Origin: JAMXLO01 sp035569235
GTDB taxonomy: Bacteria > Pseudomonadota > Alphaproteobacteria > Acetobacterales > Acetobacteraceae
DNA length: 64,000 bases
Reading direction: 5' to 3'
NCBI GenBank assembly: GCA_035569235.1
Contig: DATMND010000220.1
Coordinates: forward strand, 1-64,000
The position numbers were made by a program, and so were the translations under genes. Shown in pieces: positions 1 through 8,798 of the stretch. How positions within the stretch are numbered: position 1 is the first letter of the stretch; each line of letters opens with the position of its first letter. A model generated the notes under the pieces. That model was not told where the DNA came from, did no database searches, and was given only the letters and a program-made list of their open reading frames with translations.

Positions 1-93
1 GCCTTCGCGCACCAATCTGCGCAAGCCGGCCGGCGGGGGCAAGCAATGCACTTCCCCGGCACGGGGACGATCCCGTATCAATGACGTCTCCGG

Positions 94-1959
94 ATGCCGC
101 GCGCCCCTCGCATAGCCCCAGAAGACCGTCGAGCCCCGCGCCGTGCGCCCTCGACCAGGCGGATGTCAGGACCTGGTCGCCCGCCCGTTCCAATTCGGCC
201 GGCGTATGCCGCGGTTCCGCGGCGGCGGCGCTTCCGCCTGGTGCGCTATGCGATCATTGCGCTGGTGTGGGGCGCGCTGGCAGCGGCGGTGATGTTGCTT
301 TGGTTCGCCCGCGATCTCCCGAGGCCCGAGGCGGCACTCGATGCGGCCCGCCGCCCGAGCCTCACGCTGGCGGACCGTTCCGGGCATGTCTTCGCCACCT
401 TCGGCGATCTCGTCGGCGAACCGCTGCGACTGGGCGACATGCCGCGCTATCTGCCGGAAGCCGCCGTGGCGGTGGAGGACCGGCGCTTCTGGCACCACCC
501 AGGCATAGACCCGATCGGCCTGGCGCGTGCCGCCTGGACCAACGTCACGGCGGGACACGTGGTGCAGGGAGGCTCGACCATCACGCAGCAGGTCGCCAAG
601 AACCTGTTCCTGACCAACGCACGCACTTTCCGCCGCAAGGTGCAGGAGCTGTTGCTGACGCTGTGGCTGGAACACACGTTCAGCAAGCGGGAAATCCTCG
701 AGATCTGGCTGAACCGGGTCTATCTGGGCTCCGGCACCTGGGGCGTCGATGCGGCCTCGCGGATGTATTTCGGCGTGTCCGCCCGCCGGGTCACGCTGTG
801 GCAGGCGGCGGTCTTGGCAGGGCTGCCGCGTGCTCCGTCGCGCTTTAATCCGCGTGCCGATCCGTCAGCGGCCGCCGCCCGGGCACGGCAGGTATTGATC
901 GCGATGGCCGACACCGGTGCAATCACCGCCGCCGAAGCGAAGACGGCCATGGGGCAGATCGCGTTTCCTCCGCCTACGCCGCTTGCCGCCGGATGGTTCG
1001 CCGACTGGGCTGCCGACCAGGCGCAATCGCTCGCGCCGCCGAATGCCGATGCCACCGTGCGGACCACGCTCGATCCCAGGTTGCAGGCAATCGCCGAGTC
1101 TCGCTTGATCGCGCTGCTGGACGGACCGGGTGCCGCTTCCGGCGTCACGCAGGGCGCGGTGGTGGTGCTGGACGCTGCCACCGGTGCCGTGCGCGCCATG
1201 GTCGGTGGCCGCGACTATCGCCAGAGCTCGTTCAACCGCGCGGTGCTGGCGCGCCGTCAGCCGGGGTCCGCGTTCAAGCCGTTTGTCTGGCTCGCCGCTC
1301 TGGAGAAGGGCGTTCAGCCGGACGATCCAGTGCTGGACGCGCCGATCCGCGTCGGCAACTGGAGCCCGGCTGACTTCGAACGGCGATATCTCGGCGAAAT
1401 CACCGTGGAAGTGGCACTCGCACAGTCGATCAACACTTCGGCCGTGCGTCTGCTGCTGCAGTCCGGGGGACCGCGCGTGGTGGCGAAGGTCGCGGCGCGG
1501 CTCGGCATCGCCGACAAGCTGCCCATCGACGCATCGCTCGCGCTCGGCACCGGCGAGGTCGGGTTGCTTGAGCTTTCATCCGCATATGCCGCCTTCTTCA
1601 ATGGTGGTGCGCACATCGTTCCATTCGCCGTGGAAGCGCTTCGTGCCGGCGGCAGTCCAGTCGATACAGCGCGTTCGCCGCCGCAGCCGGCGATAGAACC
1701 CGACGTTGCCGCCATGATGGCGCGCATGCTGACCGCGGTGGTGACGCGCGGCACCGGCCGAGCGGCGGCCGTCGCCGGCCATGAGGTCGCCGGCAAGACA
1801 GGCACGACGCAGGATTATCACGACGCCTGGTTCATCGGCTGCATCGACGGCTCGATCATCGGCGTCTGGCTCGGCAACGACGACAATCGTCCGATGAAAT
1901 CGGTGCAGGGCGGCGGCCTTCCCGCTCGTCTGTTCCACGACATCGCGGTGGCGCGCTAG
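94..1959 (+). CDS. Bifunctional penicillin-binding protein (PBP1A/1C-like)
   Basis: A class A penicillin-binding protein that polymerises lipid II and cross-links peptidoglycan in the periplasm. A basic, proline-rich cytoplasmic tail (residues 1-48) is followed by one membrane anchor (about 50-72). The GT51 glycosyltransferase domain has the catalytic VEDRRFWHHPGID (Glu128), GGSTITQQ (159-166) and KREILEIWLN (Glu200). The transpeptidase domain has SAFK (Ser392 nucleophile, Lys395), SIN (445-447) and KTGTT (568-572). At 621 residues it is short for PBP1A and lacks the large insert between domains. The start is uncertain: Met24 is also in frame, and both leave the domains intact. Confidence 0.93.
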   Translation: MPRAPRIAPEDRRAPRRAPSTRRMSGPGRPPVPIRPAYAAVPRRRRFRLVRYAIIALVWGALAAAVMLLWFARDLPRPEAALDAARRPSLTLADRSGHVFATFGDLVGEPLRLGDMPRYLPEAAVAVEDRRFWHHPGIDPIGLARAAWTNVTAGHVVQGGSTITQQVAKNLFLTNARTFRRKVQELLLTLWLEHTFSKREILEIWLNRVYLGSGTWGVDAASRMYFGVSARRVTLWQAAVLAGLPRAPSRFNPRADPSAAAARARQVLIAMADTGAITAAEAKTAMGQIAFPPPTPLAAGWFADWAADQAQSLAPPNADATVRTTLDPRLQAIAESRLIALLDGPGAASGVTQGAVVVLDAATGAVRAMVGGRDYRQSSFNRAVLARRQPGSAFKPFVWLAALEKGVQPDDPVLDAPIRVGNWSPADFERRYLGEITVEVALAQSINTSAVRLLLQSGGPRVVAKVAARLGIADKLPIDASLALGTGEVGLLELSSAYAAFFNGGAHIVPFAVEALRAGGSPVDTARSPPQPAIEPDVAAMMARMLTAVVTRGTGRAAAVAGHEVAGKTGTTQDYHDAWFIGCIDGSIIGVWLGNDDNRPMKSVQGGGLPARLFHDIAVAR

Positions 1960-1989
1960 GCTCGGCGATACAACGACAGGGGACGGCCG

Positions 1990-3072
1990 ATGGAGCGGAC
2001 CTCGCAGACGGCGGTTGCCCGGGCGGAGGCGTTCTGTGCCCGCTACGGATTGCGCACACCTATCCTGATGGCGCCCATGGCCGGCGCGTGTCCACCCTCG
2101 CTCGCCGCCGCCGTGGCGAATGGCGGCGGGATGGGCGCCATGGGGGCGCTGCTGAACGCGCCCGAGAGCATCACGTCCTGGGTCGCCGACTTCCGGGGCG
2201 CCAGCAACGGCGCATTCCAGCTCAATGTCTGGATCCCTGATCCGCTGCCGGTGCGCGACGCTGACCGCGAGGCGCGGGTGAGGGACTTCATGAAACAGTG
2301 GGGGCCTGAGGTGCCGCCCGCCGCAGGTGATACGATGCTGCCGGATTTCGACGCCCAGCTTGAGGCATTCCTCCAGACGGGGCCGGCGGTCGTGTCCTCG
2401 ATCATGGGGCTTTTCCCCGAACGCTTCGTCGCCGCGGCGAAGGAGCGTGGCATTGCGTGGTTCGCCTGCGCAACCACGCTGGCCGAGGCGTTGGCGGCCG
2501 AGCGAGCCGGGGCCGATGCCATCGTTGCGCAGGGGGCCGAGGCCGGCGGCCATCGCGGCGCCTTCGACGCGGAGGCGGCGGAGCGGCAGGGTGTCGGCCT
2601 TTTCGCCCTGCTTCCACGCCTCGCCGACCGGATGTCGGTGCCGATCGTCGCGACCGGCGGCATTGGCGATGCCCGTGGAGTGGCGGCAGCGCTGACACTG
2701 GGAGCGAGCGCGGTGCAGATCGGCACGGCGCTGCTGCGCACGCCGGAAGCGAAGACGCACAAGGCGTGGGCAGATGCGCTGGTCGGCCTCGAGCCCGAAG
2801 CGACGATGCTGACGCGCTGGATGAGCGGCCGGCTGGGCCGTGCGGTTGCCACGGATTTCGTGCGAGCTGCTGCCGAGCCGGATGCTCCGCCGCCTGCGCC
2901 CTATCCGGTGCAGCGCGGGCTTACGCAGGCGATGAAGGAGGCGGGGGGAAAAGCGAACGACGCGCAGCGCATGCAACTCTGGGCCGGCCAATCTGCCGCG
3001 ATGGCGACTGCAGAACCGGCGGGTGAGTTCGTGCAGCGACTCTGGACCGACGCACGCGCGCTGCTGCCGTGA
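1990..3072 (+). CDS. Nitronate monooxygenase family flavoprotein
   Basis: An FMN-dependent TIM-barrel enzyme of the nitronate monooxygenase/2-nitropropane dioxygenase family, which oxidises alkyl nitronates to carbonyl compounds and nitrite; some homologues are enoyl reductases. Visible motifs are APMAG near the N-terminus (28-32), QGAEAGGHRG (181-190), which carries the conserved His region, and the phosphate-binding ATGGIGD (221-227). The length (360 residues) is normal. It follows the penicillin-binding protein by 30 bases in the same direction, though no shared function is evident. The true substrate cannot be told from sequence. Confidence 0.88.
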   Translation: MERTSQTAVARAEAFCARYGLRTPILMAPMAGACPPSLAAAVANGGGMGAMGALLNAPESITSWVADFRGASNGAFQLNVWIPDPLPVRDADREARVRDFMKQWGPEVPPAAGDTMLPDFDAQLEAFLQTGPAVVSSIMGLFPERFVAAAKERGIAWFACATTLAEALAAERAGADAIVAQGAEAGGHRGAFDAEAAERQGVGLFALLPRLADRMSVPIVATGGIGDARGVAAALTLGASAVQIGTALLRTPEAKTHKAWADALVGLEPEATMLTRWMSGRLGRAVATDFVRAAAEPDAPPPAPYPVQRGLTQAMKEAGGKANDAQRMQLWAGQSAAMATAEPAGEFVQRLWTDARALLP

Positions 3073-3318
3073 TGCGATTGGGGACTGCGACGCTCATTCC
3101 GTCATGACCGTCCCCAGACCTGATCCGGGAATCAGTCCCGGTCATCCACGACTCAAATGCGAACCTGCGTTAGTGTGCACGGCTTGGCGCGGAGCCTCAC
3201 ATTACAGTTCCCTCCGCAACCGCGAGGCGAATGGATCATTTCTCCTGAGTGACCGTTGACGCGCGCTGCTCGATCTGGGCGGCTCAATCGCATGTGCCAA
3301 CTTCCCGAGGAGAATGAA

Positions 3319-3804
3319 ATGACCAAGGTCCGCAATGTCGCCGCGCTGTTGGCCCTCTGCGGTGTCGCAGCGCTGCCCGCCTGCTCGATGTTCGGCGGCA
3401 ACCAGTCGAGCCGTTCCAACTATCCCAGCTATGCATCCACACCAAGCTACACCGCACCGCAGTCGCCCGGGCTGTCGCAGGATATGATCCAGCAGGTGCA
3501 GGGACGGCTGCAGCAGCAAGGCCTGTACCATGGCAACGTTGACGGCGTATGGGGTCCCGGCACCGAGTCCGCCGTGCGCGCCTATCAGCAGCAGCACAAC
3601 CTCAACGCGACCGGCAAGCTGGACACGGATACCATTGCCTCGTTGAACCTTGGCACCAGCCAGAACTACGGGAATGCCCAGCCGCAGCCGAACGATCAGC
3701 GCTACGGCAGCAACTACAACCCACCGCCGAACAACAACCCGCCGCCAAATAACAACCCGTCGCCACCCAACGCGAACCAGCCGGATGCCAGCAACGTACG
3801 CTGA
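3319..3804 (+). CDS. Lipoprotein with peptidoglycan-binding domain
   Basis: A 161-residue lipoprotein: the signal peptide ends in a lipobox LPAC with Cys22 as the acylation site. A PG_binding_1 domain occupies about residues 52-110 (QGRLQQQGLYHGNVDGVWG, then a helix leading into TGKLDTDT). The tail is disordered and Asn/Pro-rich, with PPPNNN repeats. It probably tethers an envelope membrane to peptidoglycan. The start was chosen because GAGGAG lies 6 bases upstream of this ATG and the signal peptide begins here; a longer in-frame start at 3256 would put 21 residues before the signal peptide. Confidence 0.85.
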   Translation: MTKVRNVAALLALCGVAALPACSMFGGNQSSRSNYPSYASTPSYTAPQSPGLSQDMIQQVQGRLQQQGLYHGNVDGVWGPGTESAVRAYQQQHNLNATGKLDTDTIASLNLGTSQNYGNAQPQPNDQRYGSNYNPPPNNNPPPNNNPSPPNANQPDASNVR

Positions 3805-3818
3805 CTTCCCGCGCTGAC

Positions 3819-3847
3819 GTCACTGCAGGCGTCATGCCTGCAGTGAC
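3819..3847. terminator. Bidirectional terminator-like hairpin
   Basis: A perfect 12-bp inverted repeat (3819-3830 with 3836-3847) encloses a 5-base loop. It lies between the stop of the lipoprotein gene (plus) and the stop of the threonine aldolase gene (minus), so it can serve both transcripts. There is no clear U-tract on either side, which lowers confidence in intrinsic termination. Confidence 0.6.
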
Positions 3848-3848
3848 T

Positions 3849-4916
3849 TCAGGCGGCGTTGACCACCTGCTTCATCACCGACAGTGCCTCGTCCACGTGT
3901 GACGCGATCACGTCGAGGTGCAGGCAGGCGCGGGCGCGATATTTTCCCGATGTGGAGACCAGCACGCCTTCCTTGCGCAGCTTGCCGGCGAACGCATCGG
4001 CGGTCATGCCCGTGCCCTGCGTGTCAAAGAACACCAGGTTGGTCTCCGGCATTTCCACCGTGATGCCGTGGATTTGTGCCATGCCGCGCGCCAGGGATTT
4101 GGCGTTGGCGTGATCCTCGGCGAGGCGGTCGATGTTGTGCTCCAGCGCGTAGATACAAGCAGCGGCGCACATGCCGCCTTGACGCATGGACCCGCCGAGG
4201 CGTTGCTTCCAGCGCCAGGCCTGCCCGATGAACACGTGCGAGCCGGCCAGCACGGCGCCCAAAGGCGCAGCCAGACCCTTGGTGAAATCGAGCCACACCG
4301 AATCGCAACCCTCGGTGAGATCGGATGCCGGCACACCGAGCGCCACCGTGGCATTCATCAAACGCGCGCCATCCATGTGAGTGGACAGCCCATGCGCGTG
4401 CGCCGCTTTGGTCACCGCGTGCAGCGCTTCGACACCCCAGCACGCGCCGCCGCCACGGTTCGCAGTCTGCTCGACTTCGACCAGACGCTGCGTCGGCGAG
4501 TAGCGCGACACCGGCCGGATCGCGTCCTCCAGTGTATCCACGGTGAACTGGCCGCGCTCACCGGTCAGACCCTTGATCAACGCTCCCGCAATCGCCGCCG
4601 GTGCGCCGCCTTCGCTGGACAGGATGTGCGACGATTCGTGCGCAAGGATTTCCTCCCCCGGCCGGCAATGCGTCGCGATCGCCACCTGGTTGCACATCGT
4701 GCCGGATGGCAGAAAGACCGCCGCCTCCTTTCCGAGCAGCGCGGCAGTTCGATCGCACAGCGCCCAGACGGTGGGGTCCGAGCCCATCTGCTCGTCGCCC
4801 ACCTCGGCAGCCATCATCGCCTCCTTCATGGCGCGCGTCGGCTTGGTCTGCGTATCTGACGATAGGTTGATGCGGACCGGGATGGAGAAGTCGAACCGCT
4901 TCGGCTCATACGACAT
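3849..4916 (-). CDS. ltaE: Low-specificity L-threonine aldolase
   Basis: A fold type I PLP enzyme that cleaves threonine or allo-threonine to glycine and acetaldehyde. The Schiff-base lysine is Lys213 in DFTKGLAAPLG. The PLP-contacting aspartate is in HMDGARLMNA (Asp182), and the His of AHESSHI (93) would stack on the cofactor. The 355 residues match the family. It is the last gene of a minus-strand operon with the NHL protein (9-base gap) and the M20 amidohydrolase, suggesting amino-acid or acyl-amino-acid catabolism. Other beta-hydroxy-amino acids are possible substrates. Confidence 0.88.
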   Translation of the reverse strand: MSYEPKRFDFSIPVRINLSSDTQTKPTRAMKEAMMAAEVGDEQMGSDPTVWALCDRTAALLGKEAAVFLPSGTMCNQVAIATHCRPGEEILAHESSHILSSEGGAPAAIAGALIKGLTGERGQFTVDTLEDAIRPVSRYSPTQRLVEVEQTANRGGGACWGVEALHAVTKAAHAHGLSTHMDGARLMNATVALGVPASDLTEGCDSVWLDFTKGLAAPLGAVLAGSHVFIGQAWRWKQRLGGSMRQGGMCAAACIYALEHNIDRLAEDHANAKSLARGMAQIHGITVEMPETNLVFFDTQGTGMTADAFAGKLRKEGVLVSTSGKYRARACLHLDVIASHVDEALSVMKQVVNAA

Positions 4917-4925
4917 GGCGGACCC

Positions 4926-5882
4926 TCAAATTTTTCGAAGTTTGCGCAGGCAGCGCACGCCATCCGGGATCGGCTGGTCCGCAAAGTACTGCGGCCACAA
5001 TGTCCGGGAAACCTCGCCGATGTAGATGTCGCCGCGTGAATCGGCACAGAGCCCGTGGGGGCCGATATAGTCCGTGGGTCCAGTGCCTGGATGCTGGCCG
5101 CCGATGCGGGCCAGCAGGTTGCCCTTGTTGTCGATGATCGACACGCGTGGGCCGAGGTTCGGGTAGTTGCGGTTCGTGCGTGTCGCCGGGCCAAGTTCGC
5201 CCACGTAGCAGATCGGGCAGGTGCAGTACGGCATGAAAATGCCGCACGGGCGATGCAAATTGTTGAACTGCGTCTCATACCGGCCATCGCCGTCGAACAC
5301 CTGGATGCGATGGTTTTCCCGGTCCGCGACGTATACCCATCCATCGGGATCGCACGAGATGTTGTGTACCAGGTTGAACTGGCCCGGCTCCGTGCCGGAT
5401 TCTCCCCAGGACATCAGCAGTTTTCCGTCGGGCGAATACTTGTGGACACGCGCATTGCCGTAGCCGTCCGACACGTAGATATCGCCGTTCGGCGACAGCG
5501 CGGTGTGTGTGCAGCGATGGAACGGCTCGCCGCTCATGAACGGCGCGGGTTTGCCCGGCGTGCCGAGCGTCAGCAGCACCTTGCCTTCCAGCGTGCATCG
5601 GCGCACCGAATGGTCGCCGTCGTCGGTCAGGAACACGGTGTCGTCCGGCGCCATGTGCAGGCCGTGCGCGCGCGGAAACAGCCCTTCGCCCCAGGCGCGC
5701 AGGAAGTTGCCCTCGCGGTCGAACACCATCATCGGATGTTCGCCGCGATTGAACACGTAAACGTTGTCCCGCTTGTCCACGCCGACCGCGCCGACTTCGT
5801 GCAACGACCAGCCGGTCGGCACTTTTGCCCAGTTGTCGATCTGCTCGTAGCGATAGTCGCCGCTGCCGACGATGATGGCCAT
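4926..5882 (-). CDS. NHL-repeat beta-propeller protein (PAL-like)
   Basis: A 318-residue protein built of NHL repeats, for example DIYVSDGYGNARVHKYSPDG (134-153) and VYVADRENHRIQVFDGDG (183-200). The arrangement resembles the propeller of peptidyl-alpha-hydroxyglycine amidating lyase. It lacks a signal peptide, so it is predicted to be cytoplasmic, unlike the eukaryotic enzyme. An insert at 213-225 carries four cysteines (Cys213, and CTCPIC at 220-225) that could bind metal. It sits between the M20 amidohydrolase and threonine aldolase in one operon. The function is unproven; a lyase or a scaffold role both fit. Confidence 0.75.
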   Translation of the reverse strand: MAIIVGSGDYRYEQIDNWAKVPTGWSLHEVGAVGVDKRDNVYVFNRGEHPMMVFDREGNFLRAWGEGLFPRAHGLHMAPDDTVFLTDDGDHSVRRCTLEGKVLLTLGTPGKPAPFMSGEPFHRCTHTALSPNGDIYVSDGYGNARVHKYSPDGKLLMSWGESGTEPGQFNLVHNISCDPDGWVYVADRENHRIQVFDGDGRYETQFNNLHRPCGIFMPYCTCPICYVGELGPATRTNRNYPNLGPRVSIIDNKGNLLARIGGQHPGTGPTDYIGPHGLCADSRGDIYIGEVSRTLWPQYFADQPIPDGVRCLRKLRKI

Positions 5883-5899
5883 GCGATTTCCCTCCCAGT

Positions 5900-7411
5900 T
5901 CAGGCCGGACGCTCCAGCACCGGATAATTCACGCCCAACTGCTCCAGATATGTGTCGTGCGTGCTCGCGTCATAGTAGAATGGCCGCATCAACGGACGGA
6001 ACTTGTCCATCGACACCTGATTGAGATCGAGCGGCGGCTTGTCGTCCGGACCGATGAACGGTTCGTATTTCTTGTCCTTGGTCTGCACCTCGGTGAAATA
6101 GCGCTTGGTCTCGGTGATCAGGTCCGGCTGCAGCAGCAGATCGAGCACCGTCGCCGCGACCACCTTGGCGCCGGCGACGATGCCCTTGTGCGCGATCGGT
6201 GTGGCCATCGCCATCGCATTGGACCAGTGATGACCGGGCAGGCTTGCCATGTTTGCCGGAAAGCGTAGCTGCACGGTTGGCACCACCCACGACACGTCGC
6301 CGATATCGTCGGTACCCGGGCTGAACGGACTGGTGGAAATCTTTGCCACCTGCTTCGCCAGTCCCACTTCCGCGCCGCCAGCCGCGCGTTGCACCGCGCG
6401 CGCGAAGGCTTCGTCGTCGTCGGTCCAGGTGGGCAGGCCGATCCGTTCGATATTAGCCTGCAGCGTCTCCGCCAGCACCTGATTATAATGCCGTGGCCAG
6501 GACGCCCCAAGCATGCGGCGCGCCACCTCGGTATCCGTCATCATCGCGGCACCGTCGGCGATGCGATTGCAAATGGAAAAATTCTTGCGGACATTGTCCA
6601 CGTCGGTTTCGCGAATGTAATACCAGACCTTCGCCAGTGCCGGCACGACGTTCGGCTGCTCGCCGCCATAGGTGATGATGTAGTGCGAACGCTGTTCCGG
6701 CCGCAGATGTTCGCGCCGCACGTTCCAGCCCATGTTCATCAGTTCGACCGCATCGAGCGCGCTGCGTCCGCGCCATGGCGCCGCGGCCGCATGTGCCGAT
6801 GCGCCGTGGAACGCGTACTCCACCGAGATCAGTCCGCCGGCGCCGCGCACTTCGCCCCAGCCCGTCTCCAGATTGTGCCCGACATGGGTGAACAGCACCG
6901 CATCCACGCCTTCGAACAACCCGTCGCGCACCTGGAACGCCTTGCCGGCCAGCAGTTCCTCGGCGATGCCGGGCCAGAGCATCAGCGTGCCCGGCAGCCC
7001 CTCGTTCTGCATCAGCTCCTTCAGCGCCAGTGCCGCGGCGATGTTCACCGCCTGGCCGGAATTATGCCCCTCGCCGTGACCAGGGCCGCCTTCCACCAAC
7101 GGGTCGTGATACGCCACGCCCGGCCTCTGTGAAACGTTTGGCAGCGCGTCGGTATCGCTGCCGAGCGCAATCACCGGGCCGCCCGAACCCCAGCGCGCAA
7201 CCCATCCGGTCGGCATGCCGGCCACGCCGCGCTCCACCTTGAAGCCGTGACGTTCCAGCGTGGCGGTGAGGAACTTCGCCGTCTCCACCTCGTGGAAACC
7301 AAGCTCGCCGAACGAGAACAGGCTGTCGTTGACCACCTGAGCGAGCTTTGCGTGTTCGTTCACCAGCTCGATCACGCGTGTTTTCAGCACGCCGGTGTTG
7401 ATGTCATTCAT
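5900..7411 (-). CDS. M20-family amidohydrolase (AbgB-like)
   Basis: A zinc-dependent amidohydrolase of the M20/AbgB group (503 residues), which hydrolyses N-acyl or aminobenzoyl-glutamate-type amides. The metal-binding segment HGEGHN is at 112-117, and a dimerisation domain follows (HGASAHAAAAPWRGRSALDA). Other visible blocks are FSFGELGFHEVET at the N-terminus and SPGTDDIGDVSW, a metal-ligand region near the C-terminus. It is the first gene of the three-gene minus operon, 17 bases before the NHL protein. The natural substrate is not evident. Confidence 0.85.
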   Translation of the reverse strand: MNDINTGVLKTRVIELVNEHAKLAQVVNDSLFSFGELGFHEVETAKFLTATLERHGFKVERGVAGMPTGWVARWGSGGPVIALGSDTDALPNVSQRPGVAYHDPLVEGGPGHGEGHNSGQAVNIAAALALKELMQNEGLPGTLMLWPGIAEELLAGKAFQVRDGLFEGVDAVLFTHVGHNLETGWGEVRGAGGLISVEYAFHGASAHAAAAPWRGRSALDAVELMNMGWNVRREHLRPEQRSHYIITYGGEQPNVVPALAKVWYYIRETDVDNVRKNFSICNRIADGAAMMTDTEVARRMLGASWPRHYNQVLAETLQANIERIGLPTWTDDDEAFARAVQRAAGGAEVGLAKQVAKISTSPFSPGTDDIGDVSWVVPTVQLRFPANMASLPGHHWSNAMAMATPIAHKGIVAGAKVVAATVLDLLLQPDLITETKRYFTEVQTKDKKYEPFIGPDDKPPLDLNQVSMDKFRPLMRPFYYDASTHDTYLEQLGVNYPVLERPA

Positions 7412-7545
7412 CGGCCATGGTCCTACTCAACATCGTGGTGTCACGCGTCTGTACCATGGCGACCGAGCATTGGAAAGACGCGCATGGTCCACACCGCGTG
7501 ACGGCTGCTATAACGTCACCGCGACACAAACTGGGGGACAGGAAA

Positions 7546-8784
7546 ATGGCAAATCTCGCGCGCCGCACGGCGCTTGGCCTGCTGGGTTGGGCGTCGTTCA
7601 CCCCTGCAATCATCCAAGCTGCGCGGGCACAGGAGAAGATGCTCGCCATCGGCATGACGTTCCCATTGACCGGTACGCTCGCGTTGCAGGCGGGGCAGGT
7701 ACGCGATGCCGTTCTCTATGCCATCAGCGAGGCAAACGACAAGGGCGGAGTTGCCGGCTACAAATTCCGTGATCTGACATTTGACGATGCATCACCGACG
7801 ACGGGTCAGTACGATCCCGCGCTGGCCGCGACAAACGCGCGCAAGCTGCTGCAGGATGCCAGCGTGATCGCCGCGGTCGGGCCTCTGAACAGCGGTTCGG
7901 CCAAGGCGGTGAGCCCGATCTACAGCCAGGGCGGCATGGCGACGATCAGCGGCAGCGCCACAAATCCCGATCTGACGGCTCCGAAGTTTGCGCAGATCTA
8001 TCGTCCCGCCGGTCCACCGATCTTCTTCCGCACCGTCACGACCGATGCGTATCAGGGGCCAAATCTTGCGAACTACTTCCACGAGGAATTGAAAATCGAA
8101 AAGGTCGTCGTGCTGGACGACGGCGGCGCGTATGGCGTGGGTATGGCGGATGCCTTTGCCGCCCAGGCAACGAAGAAGGGCATGGCCGTGTTGATTCGTG
8201 ACCGGCTCGATCCGCTGAATGCCGACTACACGGCGGTCCTCACCAAGGCGAAAAGCCTGGGAACCCAGGCACTGTATTATGGCGGCGATCCCCTGGCCGG
8301 CGCCAAGGTGGTGAAGCAGTCATATGACATCCTGCCCGACATCGTGAAGGGTGGTGGCGACGGCGTGCACACGCCAGACATGCTCACCGGTGGCGGAATG
8401 CCGGCGGTCCAGGGTTGGTACGCGACATCAGCGGCGGCGCATGTGCTGGACGAGCCGAATGTCCGTCCATGGCTGGAGCGCTTTGTCGCGAAGACCGGCA
8501 AGCAGCCGGCGGACTACTCGATCACCTATTATGACGCGACCCAGGTCATCTTCGATGCGATCGCACGGGTGGCGAAGTCAGGAAAACCGGTGAACCGCGC
8601 GAATGTGCGCGACGCAATCCAGGCGACCAGTCTTGATACGCTGCAAGGCAACATATCATTCGACGCCAACGGCGACATGAAGTCGAAGGTCGTGTCAATC
8701 TTCCAGGTGCAGTACGACACGAAAGCGCCGATAGGTGACGTGGTGCATCAGTTCAAGTATGTCGGCGTGGCCCCAGAGGTCTGA
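7546..8784 (+). CDS. ABC transporter solute-binding protein (Leu/Ile/Val-type)
   Basis: A periplasmic binding protein of the LivK/Peripla_BP_6 type, 412 residues from this start. The signal peptide has a twin-arginine-like MANLARRTALGLLG segment and likely cleavage after ARA. The mature protein opens with LAIGMTFPLTGTLALQAGQV, typical of branched-chain amino acid, amide or aromatic-acid binding proteins. The start was chosen because a GGGGGACAGGA ribosome site precedes it and the signal peptide begins here. No permease or ATPase genes lie nearby, so it must use a transporter encoded elsewhere. The ligand is unknown. Confidence 0.85.
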   Translation: MANLARRTALGLLGWASFTPAIIQAARAQEKMLAIGMTFPLTGTLALQAGQVRDAVLYAISEANDKGGVAGYKFRDLTFDDASPTTGQYDPALAATNARKLLQDASVIAAVGPLNSGSAKAVSPIYSQGGMATISGSATNPDLTAPKFAQIYRPAGPPIFFRTVTTDAYQGPNLANYFHEELKIEKVVVLDDGGAYGVGMADAFAAQATKKGMAVLIRDRLDPLNADYTAVLTKAKSLGTQALYYGGDPLAGAKVVKQSYDILPDIVKGGGDGVHTPDMLTGGGMPAVQGWYATSAAAHVLDEPNVRPWLERFVAKTGKQPADYSITYYDATQVIFDAIARVAKSGKPVNRANVRDAIQATSLDTLQGNISFDANGDMKSKVVSIFQVQYDTKAPIGDVVHQFKYVGVAPEV

Positions 8785-8798
8785 CAAAGGAGTCGCGC

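Noticed and set aside
1576..2991. A 471-codon open frame on the minus strand across the end of the penicillin-binding protein and the nitronate monooxygenase genes
   Set aside because: It is antisense to two genes with clear family motifs, shows no recognisable domain, and is rich in Arg/His/Gly as expected of a shadow frame in GC-rich DNA.
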